A stretch of 64,000 nt of DNA, taken from positions 434,001 through 498,000 of the forward strand of contig JAXMBL010000008.1 of the NCBI GenBank assembly GCA_046349915.1, read 5' to 3'. The number at the start of each line of letters is the position of its first letter. Position 1 is the first letter of the stretch. Below, in pieces: positions 23,007-31,548 of this stretch. Source of the DNA: CAIXSC01 sp046349915 (GTDB lineage: Bacteria > Planctomycetota > Planctomycetia > Pirellulales > Pirellulaceae). A program made the translations under genes and the position numbers. A model generated the notes under the pieces. It was not told the origin of the DNA, did not search any database, and saw only the letters and a program-made list of their open reading frames with translations.

Positions 23007-24350
23007 ATGCAGCCTCCCGTGAACAAACAGATGCCTCTGGAATTTGACGAATCCACGGGTGAGGTGGTCTCGTGGCGGCAACAGTTGAGCTGGGCGGCCT
23101 GGGCGGTGACAGCCGCTTTTGGAACCTACTTCTGCATGTATGCGTTCCGTCGCCCCTTCACGGCCGCGCGCTACGAGCATGTCATGGCGTTTGGCCTCTC
23201 CATGAAGACGGTGCTGGTGTCCGCTCAGGTCGCTGGCTACATGCTGTCGAAGTTTGTGGGGATTCGAGTCGTTTCGGAGTTACCTGCGTCGCGGCGAGCA
23301 GCCGCCATTGTCTTCCTGATCGCGGGCGCCGAATTCTCGTTGCTCCTCTTCGGTTTTACTCCTCCACCCTGGAACGCTCTTTGGCTGTTCTGCAATGGCC
23401 TTCCCTTGGGAATGGTCTTTGGACTGGTCTTGGGCTTTCTCGAAGGGAGGCGCCTGAGCGAAGCGCTCACTGCGGGGCTTTGCGCCAGTTTCATTCTGGC
23501 GGACGGCGTGACCAAATCGGTGGGGGCTTGGCTACTCGGACTCGGCATTTCGGAACAATGGATGCCCGCGGCCGCTGGCGCGCTCTTTTTTCCGTTGCTC
23601 TTGGTCTTCGTCGCCATGCTCGCCCGCATTCCTCCTCCCAATCACCAAGATGTCGCCGAACGATCCGTTCGCGTTCCCATGACTCGCGAACAGCGCTGGT
23701 CGTTTTTTCTGCGCTACGCTCCGGGCTTGTCGGCGCTGGTTACTTCCTACGTTGTCATCACGATTTTGCGCAGTGTTCGCGGCGACTTTGCGCCTGAGAT
23801 TTGGCTGGGCCTCGGCTATGTAGCCCAACCCAGCACCTTCACTTGGTCCGAGATGATCGTCGCCTTCGGCGTGCTCATCGTGAATGGTTCACTGATCTTC
23901 GCTCGAGATAGCCGCACCGCGTTTTCCCTGTCGTTGGCCGTCTGCGCGGCCGGCGTCGTTCTCATGGCGATGGCCCTCGGCGGACTCCACTTCCGGCTGC
24001 TGTCCCCCATGACGTTCATGGTGGCCATTGGATTGGGACTCTACCTCCCATACGTTGCCATGCATACATCCGTGTTCGAGCGATTGCTGGCGATGACTCG
24101 CGAGCAGGCGAACATCGGCTTTCTCATGTATCTCGCCGATTCGACCGGTTATCTCGGGTACGCATCGGTGATGATCGCGAGGAACCTCTGGCGCGGGGAT
24201 GGCCATTTCCTCGAGTTTTTCGTGCAGGTATGCTGGACCGCGATCGCCGTGTCCGGGATCGCATTCCTCCTGGCTTGGCGTTACTTTCTAGCGAAGTGCC
24301 CCACGGGGACCAGAAAGGCAACTCAGGGCGGCATCTCAGGGAGCAACTGA
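23007..24350 (+). CDS. MFS-type transporter (DUF5690-like)
   Basis: A 447-residue membrane protein with about 12 hydrophobic segments, from AAWAVTAAFGTYFCMYAFRRPF at the N-terminus to AIAVSGIAFLLAWRYFLA at the end. The N-terminus (YAFRRPFTAA) and the central loop (MTREQRWSFFLRYAPGLSALVTSY) resemble the DUF5690 clade of the major facilitator superfamily. The ATG at 23007 is preferred; the frame is open upstream to 22683 but runs antisense into the FAD gene. It is directly followed (no gap) by the alcohol dehydrogenase. In this setting it is a candidate phosphonate or aldehyde/alcohol carrier; that is inference. Confidence 0.86.
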   Translation: MQPPVNKQMPLEFDESTGEVVSWRQQLSWAAWAVTAAFGTYFCMYAFRRPFTAARYEHVMAFGLSMKTVLVSAQVAGYMLSKFVGIRVVSELPASRRAAAIVFLIAGAEFSLLLFGFTPPPWNALWLFCNGLPLGMVFGLVLGFLEGRRLSEALTAGLCASFILADGVTKSVGAWLLGLGISEQWMPAAAGALFFPLLLVFVAMLARIPPPNHQDVAERSVRVPMTREQRWSFFLRYAPGLSALVTSYVVITILRSVRGDFAPEIWLGLGYVAQPSTFTWSEMIVAFGVLIVNGSLIFARDSRTAFSLSLAVCAAGVVLMAMALGGLHFRLLSPMTFMVAIGLGLYLPYVAMHTSVFERLLAMTREQANIGFLMYLADSTGYLGYASVMIARNLWRGDGHFLEFFVQVCWTAIAVSGIAFLLAWRYFLAKCPTGTRKATQGGISGSN

Positions 24351-25445
24351 ATGAGCGTCTCACGAGCCGCTGTGTTCGCAGGTATCGGCGGTCAGTTGGA
24401 AATGCGGCAGATCCCAACGCCCACGCCCGTCGAAAATGAAGTGCTCGTGCGTGTCCTCGGCTGTACCTTGTGCGGCAGCGACCTGCATAGCTTTGAAGCT
24501 CGTCGGTCAGTGCCCGTGCCCACGATTCTCGGTCATGAAATTGTCGGCGAAGTCGTGGCGATCGGGCCGCGAACGCAAGCGAGTGGGCGGCTGTCCGAGT
24601 CGCCGACGGTCGGCGACTCGCTAACAGTGGGTGATCGAATCACGTGGGCGATTGTCGCCGCCTGCGGCAAGTGCTTCTATTGCCAACGCGATCTTCCCCA
24701 GAAGTGCCTTCAATCCGTCAAGTATGGACACGAAGCGTTGCGTCCCGGCGGTGAACTCCGCGGTGGACTCGCCGATCACTGTTTGCTGGCGCCAGGTACT
24801 TTTTCCACAAAGCTGCCGCACAACCTGCCGCTCGAGGTAGCGTGTCCCGCGAGTTGCGCCACCGCTACCGTAGCGGCCGCGCTGGAACGAGCGGGCGACC
24901 TGACAGGTCAGACAGTCTGCATACTCGGCGCCGGACTTCTGGGCCTGACCGCTTGCGCCATGGCGAATTCGCTCCAAGCCGGCGCCGTCCTCTGCGTCGA
25001 TCGGGATCACTCCCGACGAGAACTGGCTCTGCGGTTTGGCGCCACCGCGGCCGTTTCTCCCGAGCAACTCGCCGAACAATCGAAAGCCTTGACTCAAGGC
25101 CATGGAATAGACTTGCTGCTGGAACTGACCGGCGCCCCCGCGGCGATGATGAATGCGTGGCCTTGCCTGCGCATCGGTGGGAAAATCGGCTGGATCGGCG
25201 CGGTCTTTCCCGGCGAATCGCTTTCGATCTCGATGGAACAAGTGATCCGTAGACATCTCACCATTTTCGGCATTCACAATTACGCACCACGACATCTGGC
25301 GCGAGCAGTCGAGTTTCTTGGCGGCAACCACGAACGATTTCCGTTCCAGTCGCTCGTCGCCCGTTGGTTACCACTGGAAGAAGCCGCCGCCGCCTTCGAA
25401 CTGGCTCGCGATCCAGCGGCCGTTCGCATCGGCGTCATGCCCTAA
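24351..25445 (+). CDS. Zinc-dependent alcohol dehydrogenase, phosphonate-associated
   Basis: A 364-residue medium-chain dehydrogenase/reductase. Catalytic-zinc ligands are in TLCGSDLHSFE and ILGHEIVGEVVAIG; the structural-zinc cysteines are only partly conserved (CGKCFYCQRDLPQKC). The nucleotide-binding glycines are GAGLLGLTACAMA. It resembles the putative phosphonate-catabolism alcohol dehydrogenase family (TIGR03366), often located beside phosphonatase and TIGR03364 genes, as here. It could dispose of acetaldehyde released by PhnX or handle hydroxyethylphosphonate. The ATG follows the transporter stop directly (TGA ATG), with AGGGAG upstream inside the transporter gene, so expression is coupled. 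Confidence 0.88.
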   Translation: MSVSRAAVFAGIGGQLEMRQIPTPTPVENEVLVRVLGCTLCGSDLHSFEARRSVPVPTILGHEIVGEVVAIGPRTQASGRLSESPTVGDSLTVGDRITWAIVAACGKCFYCQRDLPQKCLQSVKYGHEALRPGGELRGGLADHCLLAPGTFSTKLPHNLPLEVACPASCATATVAAALERAGDLTGQTVCILGAGLLGLTACAMANSLQAGAVLCVDRDHSRRELALRFGATAAVSPEQLAEQSKALTQGHGIDLLLELTGAPAAMMNAWPCLRIGGKIGWIGAVFPGESLSISMEQVIRRHLTIFGIHNYAPRHLARAVEFLGGNHERFPFQSLVARWLPLEEAAAAFELARDPAAVRIGVMP

Positions 25446-25454
25446 GACTTGGTT

Positions 25455-25664
25455 GGACCACGAATTGTACGAATTACACGAATTGGATAACGGAGTGGTC
25501 AGGAGTTGAGTTCGCAGTAGGTGACGATCCATGACGGCCTCAGATGAAGCAAGATCCGAACGCGATCCATGACACAAATCGCATTCCCTCCTCCACACTC
25601 CCTCCCTCAATCTCCTTCTTCCTTCTCTGTTCTGGATTCGTGAAATTCGTGCGATTCGTGGTCC
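25455..25664. mobile_element. Non-coding element with 28-bp inverted ends (MITE-like)
   Basis: The left end (25455-25482) reads ggaccacgaattg then tacgaattacacgaa; the right end (25637-25664) is its reverse complement at 25 of 28 positions. Within each arm the word cgaatt/acgaat repeats every 8-9 bases. The 150-bp interior has no reading frame. No target-site duplication was seen, so it may be either a miniature inverted-repeat element or a large hairpin that closes the dehydrogenase transcript and the convergent sialidase-like gene. Confidence 0.6.
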
Positions 25665-25681
25665 TCCTTTGCCTTCGATTC

Positions 25682-26833
25682 TCACTCATCACGCAGGCGT
25701 CCAACGCTCAACCGTGCGCTCCACAAACTCATGCAGTCGGGAGTGCCTGCGTACCATGCCGCCAGGAGTCGACCGTCGGGAAGCATTCGTAGTGCCGGAT
25801 GACCAAAACTCCACTTGCCCATGTCTTCCCAATACTGCTTGAAGTCGATTCCTTCACGCCCTTGAGTCAAAGCGGCTCGTTCATCATGCGTGTAAATCAC
25901 CAGCCTGCGATCGTCGGGCCATGTGGATCCTTGATCGAGCGACTCCCACAACGTGATCGTGCCTGGTTGTCCGCGATCGACAACGAGTGCAACGAGCCGA
26001 TCGTCTGTCAACCAACAAGGCGCCGCAATTTGACCTGGGATCGTCGTCTCATGGATCGGGCCCAACGCCAAACCATCTCGTTCGACTCGACCATGCAGCA
26101 GGTGCACGTTGAGATCACGCTGCTCGGCCAGCGAATGAGTCCAGAATAACACGGTGAAATCCCCCGGAGTTCGTCCCTCGCATAAGCGCTGGTCCCAATA
26201 GTAAACCGAGTGGTCGGGATGTTGAGCGATTCGCCACGGCGTTAAGAATGAGTCGCCTCCATCGCGCGAGACCATCGCCCAGGCCGCGTGTCGACCAGGT
26301 CGAGGGTCGTCGAATTCCTTGAAGCTCTCGAACGCGAACACCACCTCGCCCGCCGGTCCTCGAATCACTGGACCAGTCAGCGCGCAACCGGTAAGCCCCT
26401 CGGTCGGAATCACTCGCCATTCACTCCAACTCGCCCCGTCATCCGCCGAGACGGCCATCAATTGACGCGAACGCAAAATGCCTTCCGTGACCGGATCGAA
26501 CAAAGGTCGCGCGGGGTCCGAGCGATCGAACCAAGTGGAGAAAAGGAGCAGCTTTCCTGGCTCAACCTCCACCAACTCGGCCGCCCCTAACGATCCGGCG
26601 ATACCATCCAGCCGAGTGGCAAAGCAAGTGGGCAACGTCTCCCAAATTCGCCCACCGTCCGTCGAGCGACTCAAGCCAATGGTACTCGTGGGCGAGTGCT
26701 TTCCAGGCCCATTCTGATATCCACACAGAATTGCGCCCGAGGCAAGCGGGCAGAGCGACGTAAAGTACGCTATTCGCCGCTCGGCCGATTGCCGAGTGGC
26801 ATCGAAGATCACACTTGTCGACTCGATCTGCAT
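25682..26833 (-). CDS. BNR/Asp-box sialidase-like protein
   Basis: About 383 residues from the ATG at 26833 (MQIESTSVIFD); the frame is open upstream to 26977 but that part overlaps a palindromic repeat and looks random. It is a six-bladed sialidase-fold protein with four Asp-boxes: STDGGRIW, SADDGASW, SRDGGDSF and SLDQGSTW, and an RIAYFTSL / GHPALRMLPDGRLLAAWYAG frame. No signal peptide is visible, so a cytoplasmic location is likely. Related bacterial proteins are annotated exo-alpha-sialidase, but the catalytic arginine triad and tyrosine/glutamate pair were not verified by eye. It lies between phosphonate-type genes; its role there is unknown. Confidence 0.82.
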   Translation of the reverse strand: MQIESTSVIFDATRQSAERRIAYFTSLCPLASGAILCGYQNGPGKHSPTSTIGLSRSTDGGRIWETLPTCFATRLDGIAGSLGAAELVEVEPGKLLLFSTWFDRSDPARPLFDPVTEGILRSRQLMAVSADDGASWSEWRVIPTEGLTGCALTGPVIRGPAGEVVFAFESFKEFDDPRPGRHAAWAMVSRDGGDSFLTPWRIAQHPDHSVYYWDQRLCEGRTPGDFTVLFWTHSLAEQRDLNVHLLHGRVERDGLALGPIHETTIPGQIAAPCWLTDDRLVALVVDRGQPGTITLWESLDQGSTWPDDRRLVIYTHDERAALTQGREGIDFKQYWEDMGKWSFGHPALRMLPDGRLLAAWYAGTPDCMSLWSARLSVGRLRDE

Positions 26834-26884
26834 TTGGGCCACGGCTCCTACGGATGTTGTTGAGTGGGTTGGTTCGGCCCGGAT

Positions 26885-26908
26885 CGACGGACAAGAAGTC
26901 CGTCGTAC
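26885..26908. repeat. 24-bp dispersed palindrome
   Basis: Copy of the family with arms cgacggact-like (here cgacggaca) and agtccgtcgtac, sitting between the sialidase-like start and the stop codon of the upstream PLP-enzyme gene. Confidence 0.8.
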
Positions 26909-26909
26909 G

Positions 26910-28256
26910 TTAGCGCACCAAGCGTCGAAATGCATCTTGTTGGGGCTCGCACTCCAACATTTGTTCCACCCTTCCATCGGCCAATGCGTCGCGGATCAGC
27001 GTAAACGATTCACGAGCCGCCTGTATCGTCTGGGACAATTCCGCGTCTCCCTGAGCCGCGTTGAGATAGAACGAGGCGTAGCCGTGGCAGCCTCGCTTCG
27101 CCATTTCCTGGATGTACAGCGTGGTCGCTCGCGAACGCAACGCGGCATCGTCGATGGCAAACGCTAAATGCGGATGAAGGTCGATCCCCTCGCAACGAAC
27201 GGCTAATCCCACTTCGCTGGCGACCGTGTTCAATTGACGCTTGAGTTCGCCGCCAAATCGCCACAACGAGGGCGAGACCTCGCGACGTCGTACCTCACGT
27301 AACGTCGTCAGGGCGGCGCGAAGCCCCAGTGTATCGCTCCAATAGGTGCTCGAAATGAACATGCGAGCCGCCGGTTCCATGAACTCGCGTCTGCCCACGA
27401 CCGCCCCCATCGCATAGCCGTTCGAAATCGACTTCGCAAAAACGGCCATGTCGGGCGTCACCCCAAGATAGGCTTGAGCCCCTCCCACTCCATACCGCAA
27501 TCCCGTGGAGACCTCGTCGAAGATGAACGCCGCTCCGTGCGCTCGTGCTAGTCGTCCCACCGCTTCGAGATATCCCGCCGGCGGCAATTCCGAACGCAAT
27601 GGTTCCATGATGACCGCCGCCACTTCGCCTCGATTTGCGTCCAGCAATTCCCCCAGCGCGGTCAAGTCGCCATAGGGAAACGGCAACGCCGTACCCGCCA
27701 ACGCTCTCGGCACGCCTATCGGCTCGATGCCCGGAAACAAGTGCGAGTTGAGACTGGCTTCTTCTCCCAAATTGGCCGCCAAATACCAATCATGCCAGCC
27801 GTGATATCCACAGAACAACACCTTATCGCGACCCGTCGCGCCTCGCGCAATCCGCACGGCGATCGCACACGCTTCGCCGCCACACTTGGCGTACCGCACC
27901 ATCTCGGCGCATGGCACCGAACGACACAATTCCTCGGCTAATTCCACCTCTAGTTCATGATTGACTGAGTACAGCGTGCCGAGCGCCATTTGCTCGCGCA
28001 CCGCCTCGTCCACCACCGGGTCCGCGTACCCCAAAATGATCGCACCAATCCCACTGATCCAATCAATGTACTCAAAACCATCGACATCGACGAACCTCGC
28101 CCCCTTCGCCCGCGCCGCATAAACCGGCGACACTCCGTAGGCCACTCGATTGGGCCGCCGACTGACCAGTTGCGTCGCGCCTGGAATCAGTTCGATCGCG
28201 CGAGCGTAGAGCGCCATGGAACGGGGGACGCGAGTTGGGGGGGGGTCATTGGTCAT
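26910..28256 (-). CDS. Class III PLP-dependent aminotransferase/lyase
   Basis: A 448-residue fold-type I PLP enzyme of the class III aminotransferase / glutamate-1-semialdehyde aminomutase group. Key features: VDVDGFEYIDWISGIGAIILGYADP, AKCGGEACAIAVRIARG, CGYHGWHDWY (PLP-phosphate/ring region), FIFDEVSTG with Asp247, and the PLP lysine Lys275 in VFAKSISNGYAMGAVVG. In a phosphonate setting a class III fold enzyme can be PbfA, the lyase that converts 1-hydroxy-2-aminoethylphosphonate into phosphonoacetaldehyde and ammonia; this is a hypothesis from the neighbours (PhyH dioxygenase upstream, PhnX nearby). The start at 28256 lies inside a 7-bp tandem repeat; the ATG at 28217 (MALYARAIELIPG) is an equally plausible or better start, giving 435 residues. 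Confidence 0.86.
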   Translation of the reverse strand: MTNDPPPTRVPRSMALYARAIELIPGATQLVSRRPNRVAYGVSPVYAARAKGARFVDVDGFEYIDWISGIGAIILGYADPVVDEAVREQMALGTLYSVNHELEVELAEELCRSVPCAEMVRYAKCGGEACAIAVRIARGATGRDKVLFCGYHGWHDWYLAANLGEEASLNSHLFPGIEPIGVPRALAGTALPFPYGDLTALGELLDANRGEVAAVIMEPLRSELPPAGYLEAVGRLARAHGAAFIFDEVSTGLRYGVGGAQAYLGVTPDMAVFAKSISNGYAMGAVVGRREFMEPAARMFISSTYWSDTLGLRAALTTLREVRRREVSPSLWRFGGELKRQLNTVASEVGLAVRCEGIDLHPHLAFAIDDAALRSRATTLYIQEMAKRGCHGYASFYLNAAQGDAELSQTIQAARESFTLIRDALADGRVEQMLECEPQQDAFRRLVR

Positions 28257-28341
28257 TGGTCATTGGTCATTGGTCATTGGTCATTGGTCATTGGTCATTG
28301 GTCATTGGTCATTGGTCATTGGTCATTGGTCATTGGTCATT
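28244..28341. repeat. 7-bp tandem repeat (ggtcatt), 14 copies
   Basis: Fourteen perfect head-to-tail copies of ggtcatt, preceded by a run of nine G and followed by degenerate cgttgttcgttgttcgtc. On the minus strand each unit reads aatgacc and offers an ATG; because the unit is 7 bp, successive ATGs fall in different frames. It covers the 5' end of the PLP-enzyme gene and the gap to the dioxygenase gene upstream. Confidence 0.97.
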
Positions 28342-28382
28342 CGTTGTTCGTTGTTCGTCATTGGTCATTCGTTGTTGGGTCA

Positions 28383-29141
28383 TCAACTTGTTTGTAGGCC
28401 CATGGATTGGTGTTGGGCTTTGTATGATGCGCTGTAGCGTTCGAACGCTCGGTCGTCGCGGCGGCAACTGATTCCCTCAAACACCATGGCGAAACTGCGA
28501 CGATGCCTTGTTGGCGAGCGATTCGGGTCCGCTCGATGAATTGTGTTTCCGTGGTGCACTAGCAGATCGCCCGGGTTGGCGGCAATTGCTACTTCATTGG
28601 CGTAGTCGTCCGCGCCGTAATCCGGAATTCCTTGGGAAAATCCCAGAGTTGTCGTGCGTTGATGCGCTCGCAGCCCCAAACGATGCGAACCGCGAACATA
28701 GCGTAAACAACCGTTCTCTTCGTCGACTTGATCTAACGCCAACCACATGGTCAACACCTGTGGAGGCGATAGACAAAAGTAAAAGTTGTCTTGGTGGGGA
28801 GGCGTCGGGTGATCGGTTCCCGGCGGCTTATTGAACCATTCCGCGCCGCGAGTTGGCTTCGTCGATTCGCCTAGCAAAGCTACCGCCAACTCACGCCATT
28901 GTGCGTTCGCTCGATATTCCGCGAAGAAGCCGTCCTGTTCAATGCGGTTCAATTGCTTCAACGTCTCGGGTCGAGCCTTATCGTCGTAAAATGCGTCACC
29001 GTCCGGCAAGCCGGGAACGATGTCACGGATATAACGGTCCAAGTTGGCGATCAGCGTCTGTAGCTCGCGGCCTGCCAAGAACCCGCGAACGACGACAAAC
29101 CCTTCTTGGTCGTACGCCGTCTTCAGTGCTGCTCGATCCAC
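28383..29141 (-). CDS. PhyH-family Fe(II)/2-oxoglutarate dioxygenase
   Basis: A 252-residue phytanoyl-CoA dioxygenase-family protein, read from a GTG at 29141 that has AAGGAG seven bases upstream; the ATG at 29180 has no such signal. The jelly-roll core shows QEGFVVVRGFL, the iron-binding HxD in TPPHQDNFYFC, the NGCLRYVRGSHRLG block, and the distal histidine region GDLLVHHGNTIHRADPNRSP, with the 2-oxoglutarate arginine shortly after (RHRRSFAMVFEG). PhnY, which hydroxylates 2-aminoethylphosphonate at C1, belongs to this family. With a class III PLP enzyme next in line and phosphonatase nearby, a PhnY-like function is a reasonable inference, but ectoine-type or other small-amine hydroxylation is possible. 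Confidence 0.87.
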   Translation of the reverse strand: MDRAALKTAYDQEGFVVVRGFLAGRELQTLIANLDRYIRDIVPGLPDGDAFYDDKARPETLKQLNRIEQDGFFAEYRANAQWRELAVALLGESTKPTRGAEWFNKPPGTDHPTPPHQDNFYFCLSPPQVLTMWLALDQVDEENGCLRYVRGSHRLGLRAHQRTTTLGFSQGIPDYGADDYANEVAIAANPGDLLVHHGNTIHRADPNRSPTRHRRSFAMVFEGISCRRDDRAFERYSASYKAQHQSMGLQTS

Positions 29142-29214
29142 CTCATGTCTCCTTTCAGCACGTCGTCGCTGGTCATTCACCCACTACTGGTGAACAACAA
29201 GAGGCCGCTCCTTC

Positions 29215-29242
29215 GTAGGACGGATCTAGAGATCCGTCCTAC
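29215..29242. repeat. Palindrome, variant family
   Basis: gtaggacggatct-agagatccgtcctac: a perfect 28-bp palindrome related in layout, but not in stem sequence, to the gtacgacggact family. It lies after the stop codon of the HEAT-repeat gene (minus strand), so it may also be a terminator. Confidence 0.7.
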
Positions 29243-29270
29243 TCGAGAAGTTTCCAGACTTCTTCACCGG

Positions 29271-31439
29271 CTATTTGGGCATCGGGAGCACGATCAGCGC
29301 TTCCTCGGCGAAGGCTGCCTCACCTTCCTTGCCATTCATACGATACCGAATCCTCAATTGCTTGACCGTACCCGGAGCCGGATCACCGCCGAAGACCGTG
29401 TTGAAACTTGGCGAAGGCAAACCGACCAAAGGCAGGTCGCCTGCGTGCTTACGCACAATCGCCGTCACATCTCGCTGATTGGAACCGGCGCCGTACTCGG
29501 CTTTCACAATCTCCAACTTGACTTTCTCCAAGCCCGCGCGAGCCAGTTGTTCCGCGACACTCGGATCTTTAGCACCCAGTTTCTGAGCGATCACCAGAAT
29601 CGCCGCCGTGGCGTCATCCTTCAGTTCAGGCGACTGCTTGGCTTGAATCGCCAACCGCAGCGTCTCCGCATGCGGATATCGCTTCAAGATGTCGATGACG
29701 AGTTTCTTTTCGGCGGGTTGACGTGCGACGGCGAGAGCCTTCTCGCACATTTCGGCTCGTTCTTTCTCCGGCAAGACAAACTGACGCGCGATGCGGATGT
29801 AGCCGCGCAACGCACGCGTCTGGTATTTGTCGCCAGGCGCCGTCTTAACCAGATCCAGCAGCACGGGCGCGGCGTCGGCGGTCATCCACTCGCCCAGCAG
29901 ACGGCTGCTGGCATCCGCCAACTCGGGATCGCGATTGCGAGCCGCCGATGCTACCGTCGCCAACGCCTGCGTTCCACCCACCGCCGCCAGGGTATCGAGC
30001 AGCGAGGTCTTGAGTTCCAACGCCTTGGCTTTATCGTAGGCCGCGGCCAACTCCGTCGCACACGCTTCCCGGTCGGGCATCCGCACCGCAGCCGCCTTAA
30101 GCGCCTGTCGCGCTACGGTTGCGTCTTCGGCCGACTTGGGAGATGTCGCTTGAGTCACCAACAGGCGGAGGCCCTTGGCGTCCACCGTTTCGCCCAACGC
30201 CACGAGCGCCGCGGCGCGGACCGTCTTGTCGCTGTGATCAAGCGCCTTCACCAAAGCATCAGTGGCGGCAATACGGCGTCGCCCAACCAACTCGATCAAC
30301 AACGGCAGCATCTTTCCTTCCGCCTTGGCCAGTTCCGCCGCAATGCGAGCATCGATCGCGGAACCAGATAACTCCGCCAACGCCGACTTCGCAGCCGCCG
30401 CTACCTCTTCGTCTCCGTCGATCGACGCCGACAACAGAGTCGGTAAACTCGTCGCATCCCCGACTCGAGCCAGCCCAGCGAGAGCCGCCAGCCGCACCGG
30501 CTTTGGCCCCTCGCCAGCCGCCCGCACCACCGCGTCGAGTACGACAGTTTCGCGTCGATCAACCATCGCATGCACAATCAAAGCAGCTCGCTCCGGCGTC
30601 GCTCGTCCGAGTTCCGCCGCCAGCGACTTGTCGACCTCCGCTCCCTTCATCTCTCGAGCCGTGCTTAGTGCGATGAAGAACAATCCCCGATCCTGAGATC
30701 GTAGGTTCTCAAGCAACAGGGAGATTCCGTCCGCGCCTCGCGCCAAAATCGCACCGCGGGTCGCTTCTTGGATACGGGGCCGAGAAACATCGGCTTGGCG
30801 CACCGCGTCGTAGATCGCCACCGCCTCGGTTGACTTTCCAGCCGCCCATTGCTGCTCGGCGCAAAGCACCAAGCCCTCGGCGATCGCTGTCCGGTTCGTG
30901 GCCGTCGGATTCGCCAACGCCGACAGTAACGCCTTGCTTGCCCTTTCATTTCCCACTCGACCCAAAGCGACAGCCGCGGCCGCCGCGATCTCGAGATCTT
31001 TGTGAGCTAGGCGACTCGACAGCGTCTCGATCGCCGCCGCATCGCGTCGCACGCCAATCGAATTAAGCGTTCCGACCAGCAAGAGTCCATCCAACGATTC
31101 GGCCGCCTTCCGTAACGCGGCGCCGGCTTCATCCCCAGAAATCGATTCGAGCGCGATGCGCGCCCAAGAGGCCAATTGCGGATCAGCCAGTAGTTTGGCC
31201 AACTCGTCGACCGAGGCCTTGGTGCCATGAATGGCGAGTAGCTTGCAAGTCAACGCTTTATCGGACGCAGGTTTGTCCGAGCGTAAAACGGCCAGCAGTT
31301 CTTGCTCTTTGCCGCTCGCGGCGTCTTGCCCTTGAGCAAACGACTGAGTGGTCGTCCAGGTCGTTACGCAGGTGAGAAGCAGAAAGATGGCGGCCCGCCA
31401 AGAGGCGCTGCCTCGGTAATTCGTATGAACTCGACGCAT
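29271..31439 (-). CDS. Secreted HEAT-repeat protein
   Basis: A 722-residue protein with a signal peptide (RAAIFLLLTCVTTWTTTQSFAQ). The body is a run of helical HEAT-type repeats (ALGRVGNERASKALLSAL, LAALAGLARVGDATSLPTLL, VRAAALVALGETVDAKGLRLL). The last 80 residues form a beta-rich domain (KAEYGAGSNQRDVTAIVRKHAG, GDPAPGTVKQLRIRYR) resembling DUF3395-type tails found on several planctomycete periplasmic proteins. No catalytic motif; a scaffold or binding role is likely. It lies 109 bases downstream of the Gfo/Idh/MocA gene on the same strand and may be co-transcribed with it. Confidence 0.85.
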   Translation of the reverse strand: MRRVHTNYRGSASWRAAIFLLLTCVTTWTTTQSFAQGQDAASGKEQELLAVLRSDKPASDKALTCKLLAIHGTKASVDELAKLLADPQLASWARIALESISGDEAGAALRKAAESLDGLLLVGTLNSIGVRRDAAAIETLSSRLAHKDLEIAAAAAVALGRVGNERASKALLSALANPTATNRTAIAEGLVLCAEQQWAAGKSTEAVAIYDAVRQADVSRPRIQEATRGAILARGADGISLLLENLRSQDRGLFFIALSTAREMKGAEVDKSLAAELGRATPERAALIVHAMVDRRETVVLDAVVRAAGEGPKPVRLAALAGLARVGDATSLPTLLSASIDGDEEVAAAAKSALAELSGSAIDARIAAELAKAEGKMLPLLIELVGRRRIAATDALVKALDHSDKTVRAAALVALGETVDAKGLRLLVTQATSPKSAEDATVARQALKAAAVRMPDREACATELAAAYDKAKALELKTSLLDTLAAVGGTQALATVASAARNRDPELADASSRLLGEWMTADAAPVLLDLVKTAPGDKYQTRALRGYIRIARQFVLPEKERAEMCEKALAVARQPAEKKLVIDILKRYPHAETLRLAIQAKQSPELKDDATAAILVIAQKLGAKDPSVAEQLARAGLEKVKLEIVKAEYGAGSNQRDVTAIVRKHAGDLPLVGLPSPSFNTVFGGDPAPGTVKQLRIRYRMNGKEGEAAFAEEALIVLPMPK

Positions 31440-31548
31440 AGATTGAATCCGTTGATATTTTGGAGGTAAGACGAAACGGAGAAATCACCCGCACGCGACG
31501 ACATCCAGGATGACGCGTCGCGGCGTACGAACCAAGATGCTTCAGCGG

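Noticed and set aside
28244..28341. Possible CRISPR array
   Set aside because: The units are 7 bp and contiguous without spacers, and no cas genes are nearby; it is a simple tandem repeat. The dispersed 24-bp palindromes are likewise not regularly spaced.
29106..30371. Plus-strand open frame of 421 codons opposite the HEAT-repeat gene
   Set aside because: Low-complexity arginine/glutamine-rich translation antisense to clear HEAT repeats; no start signal.
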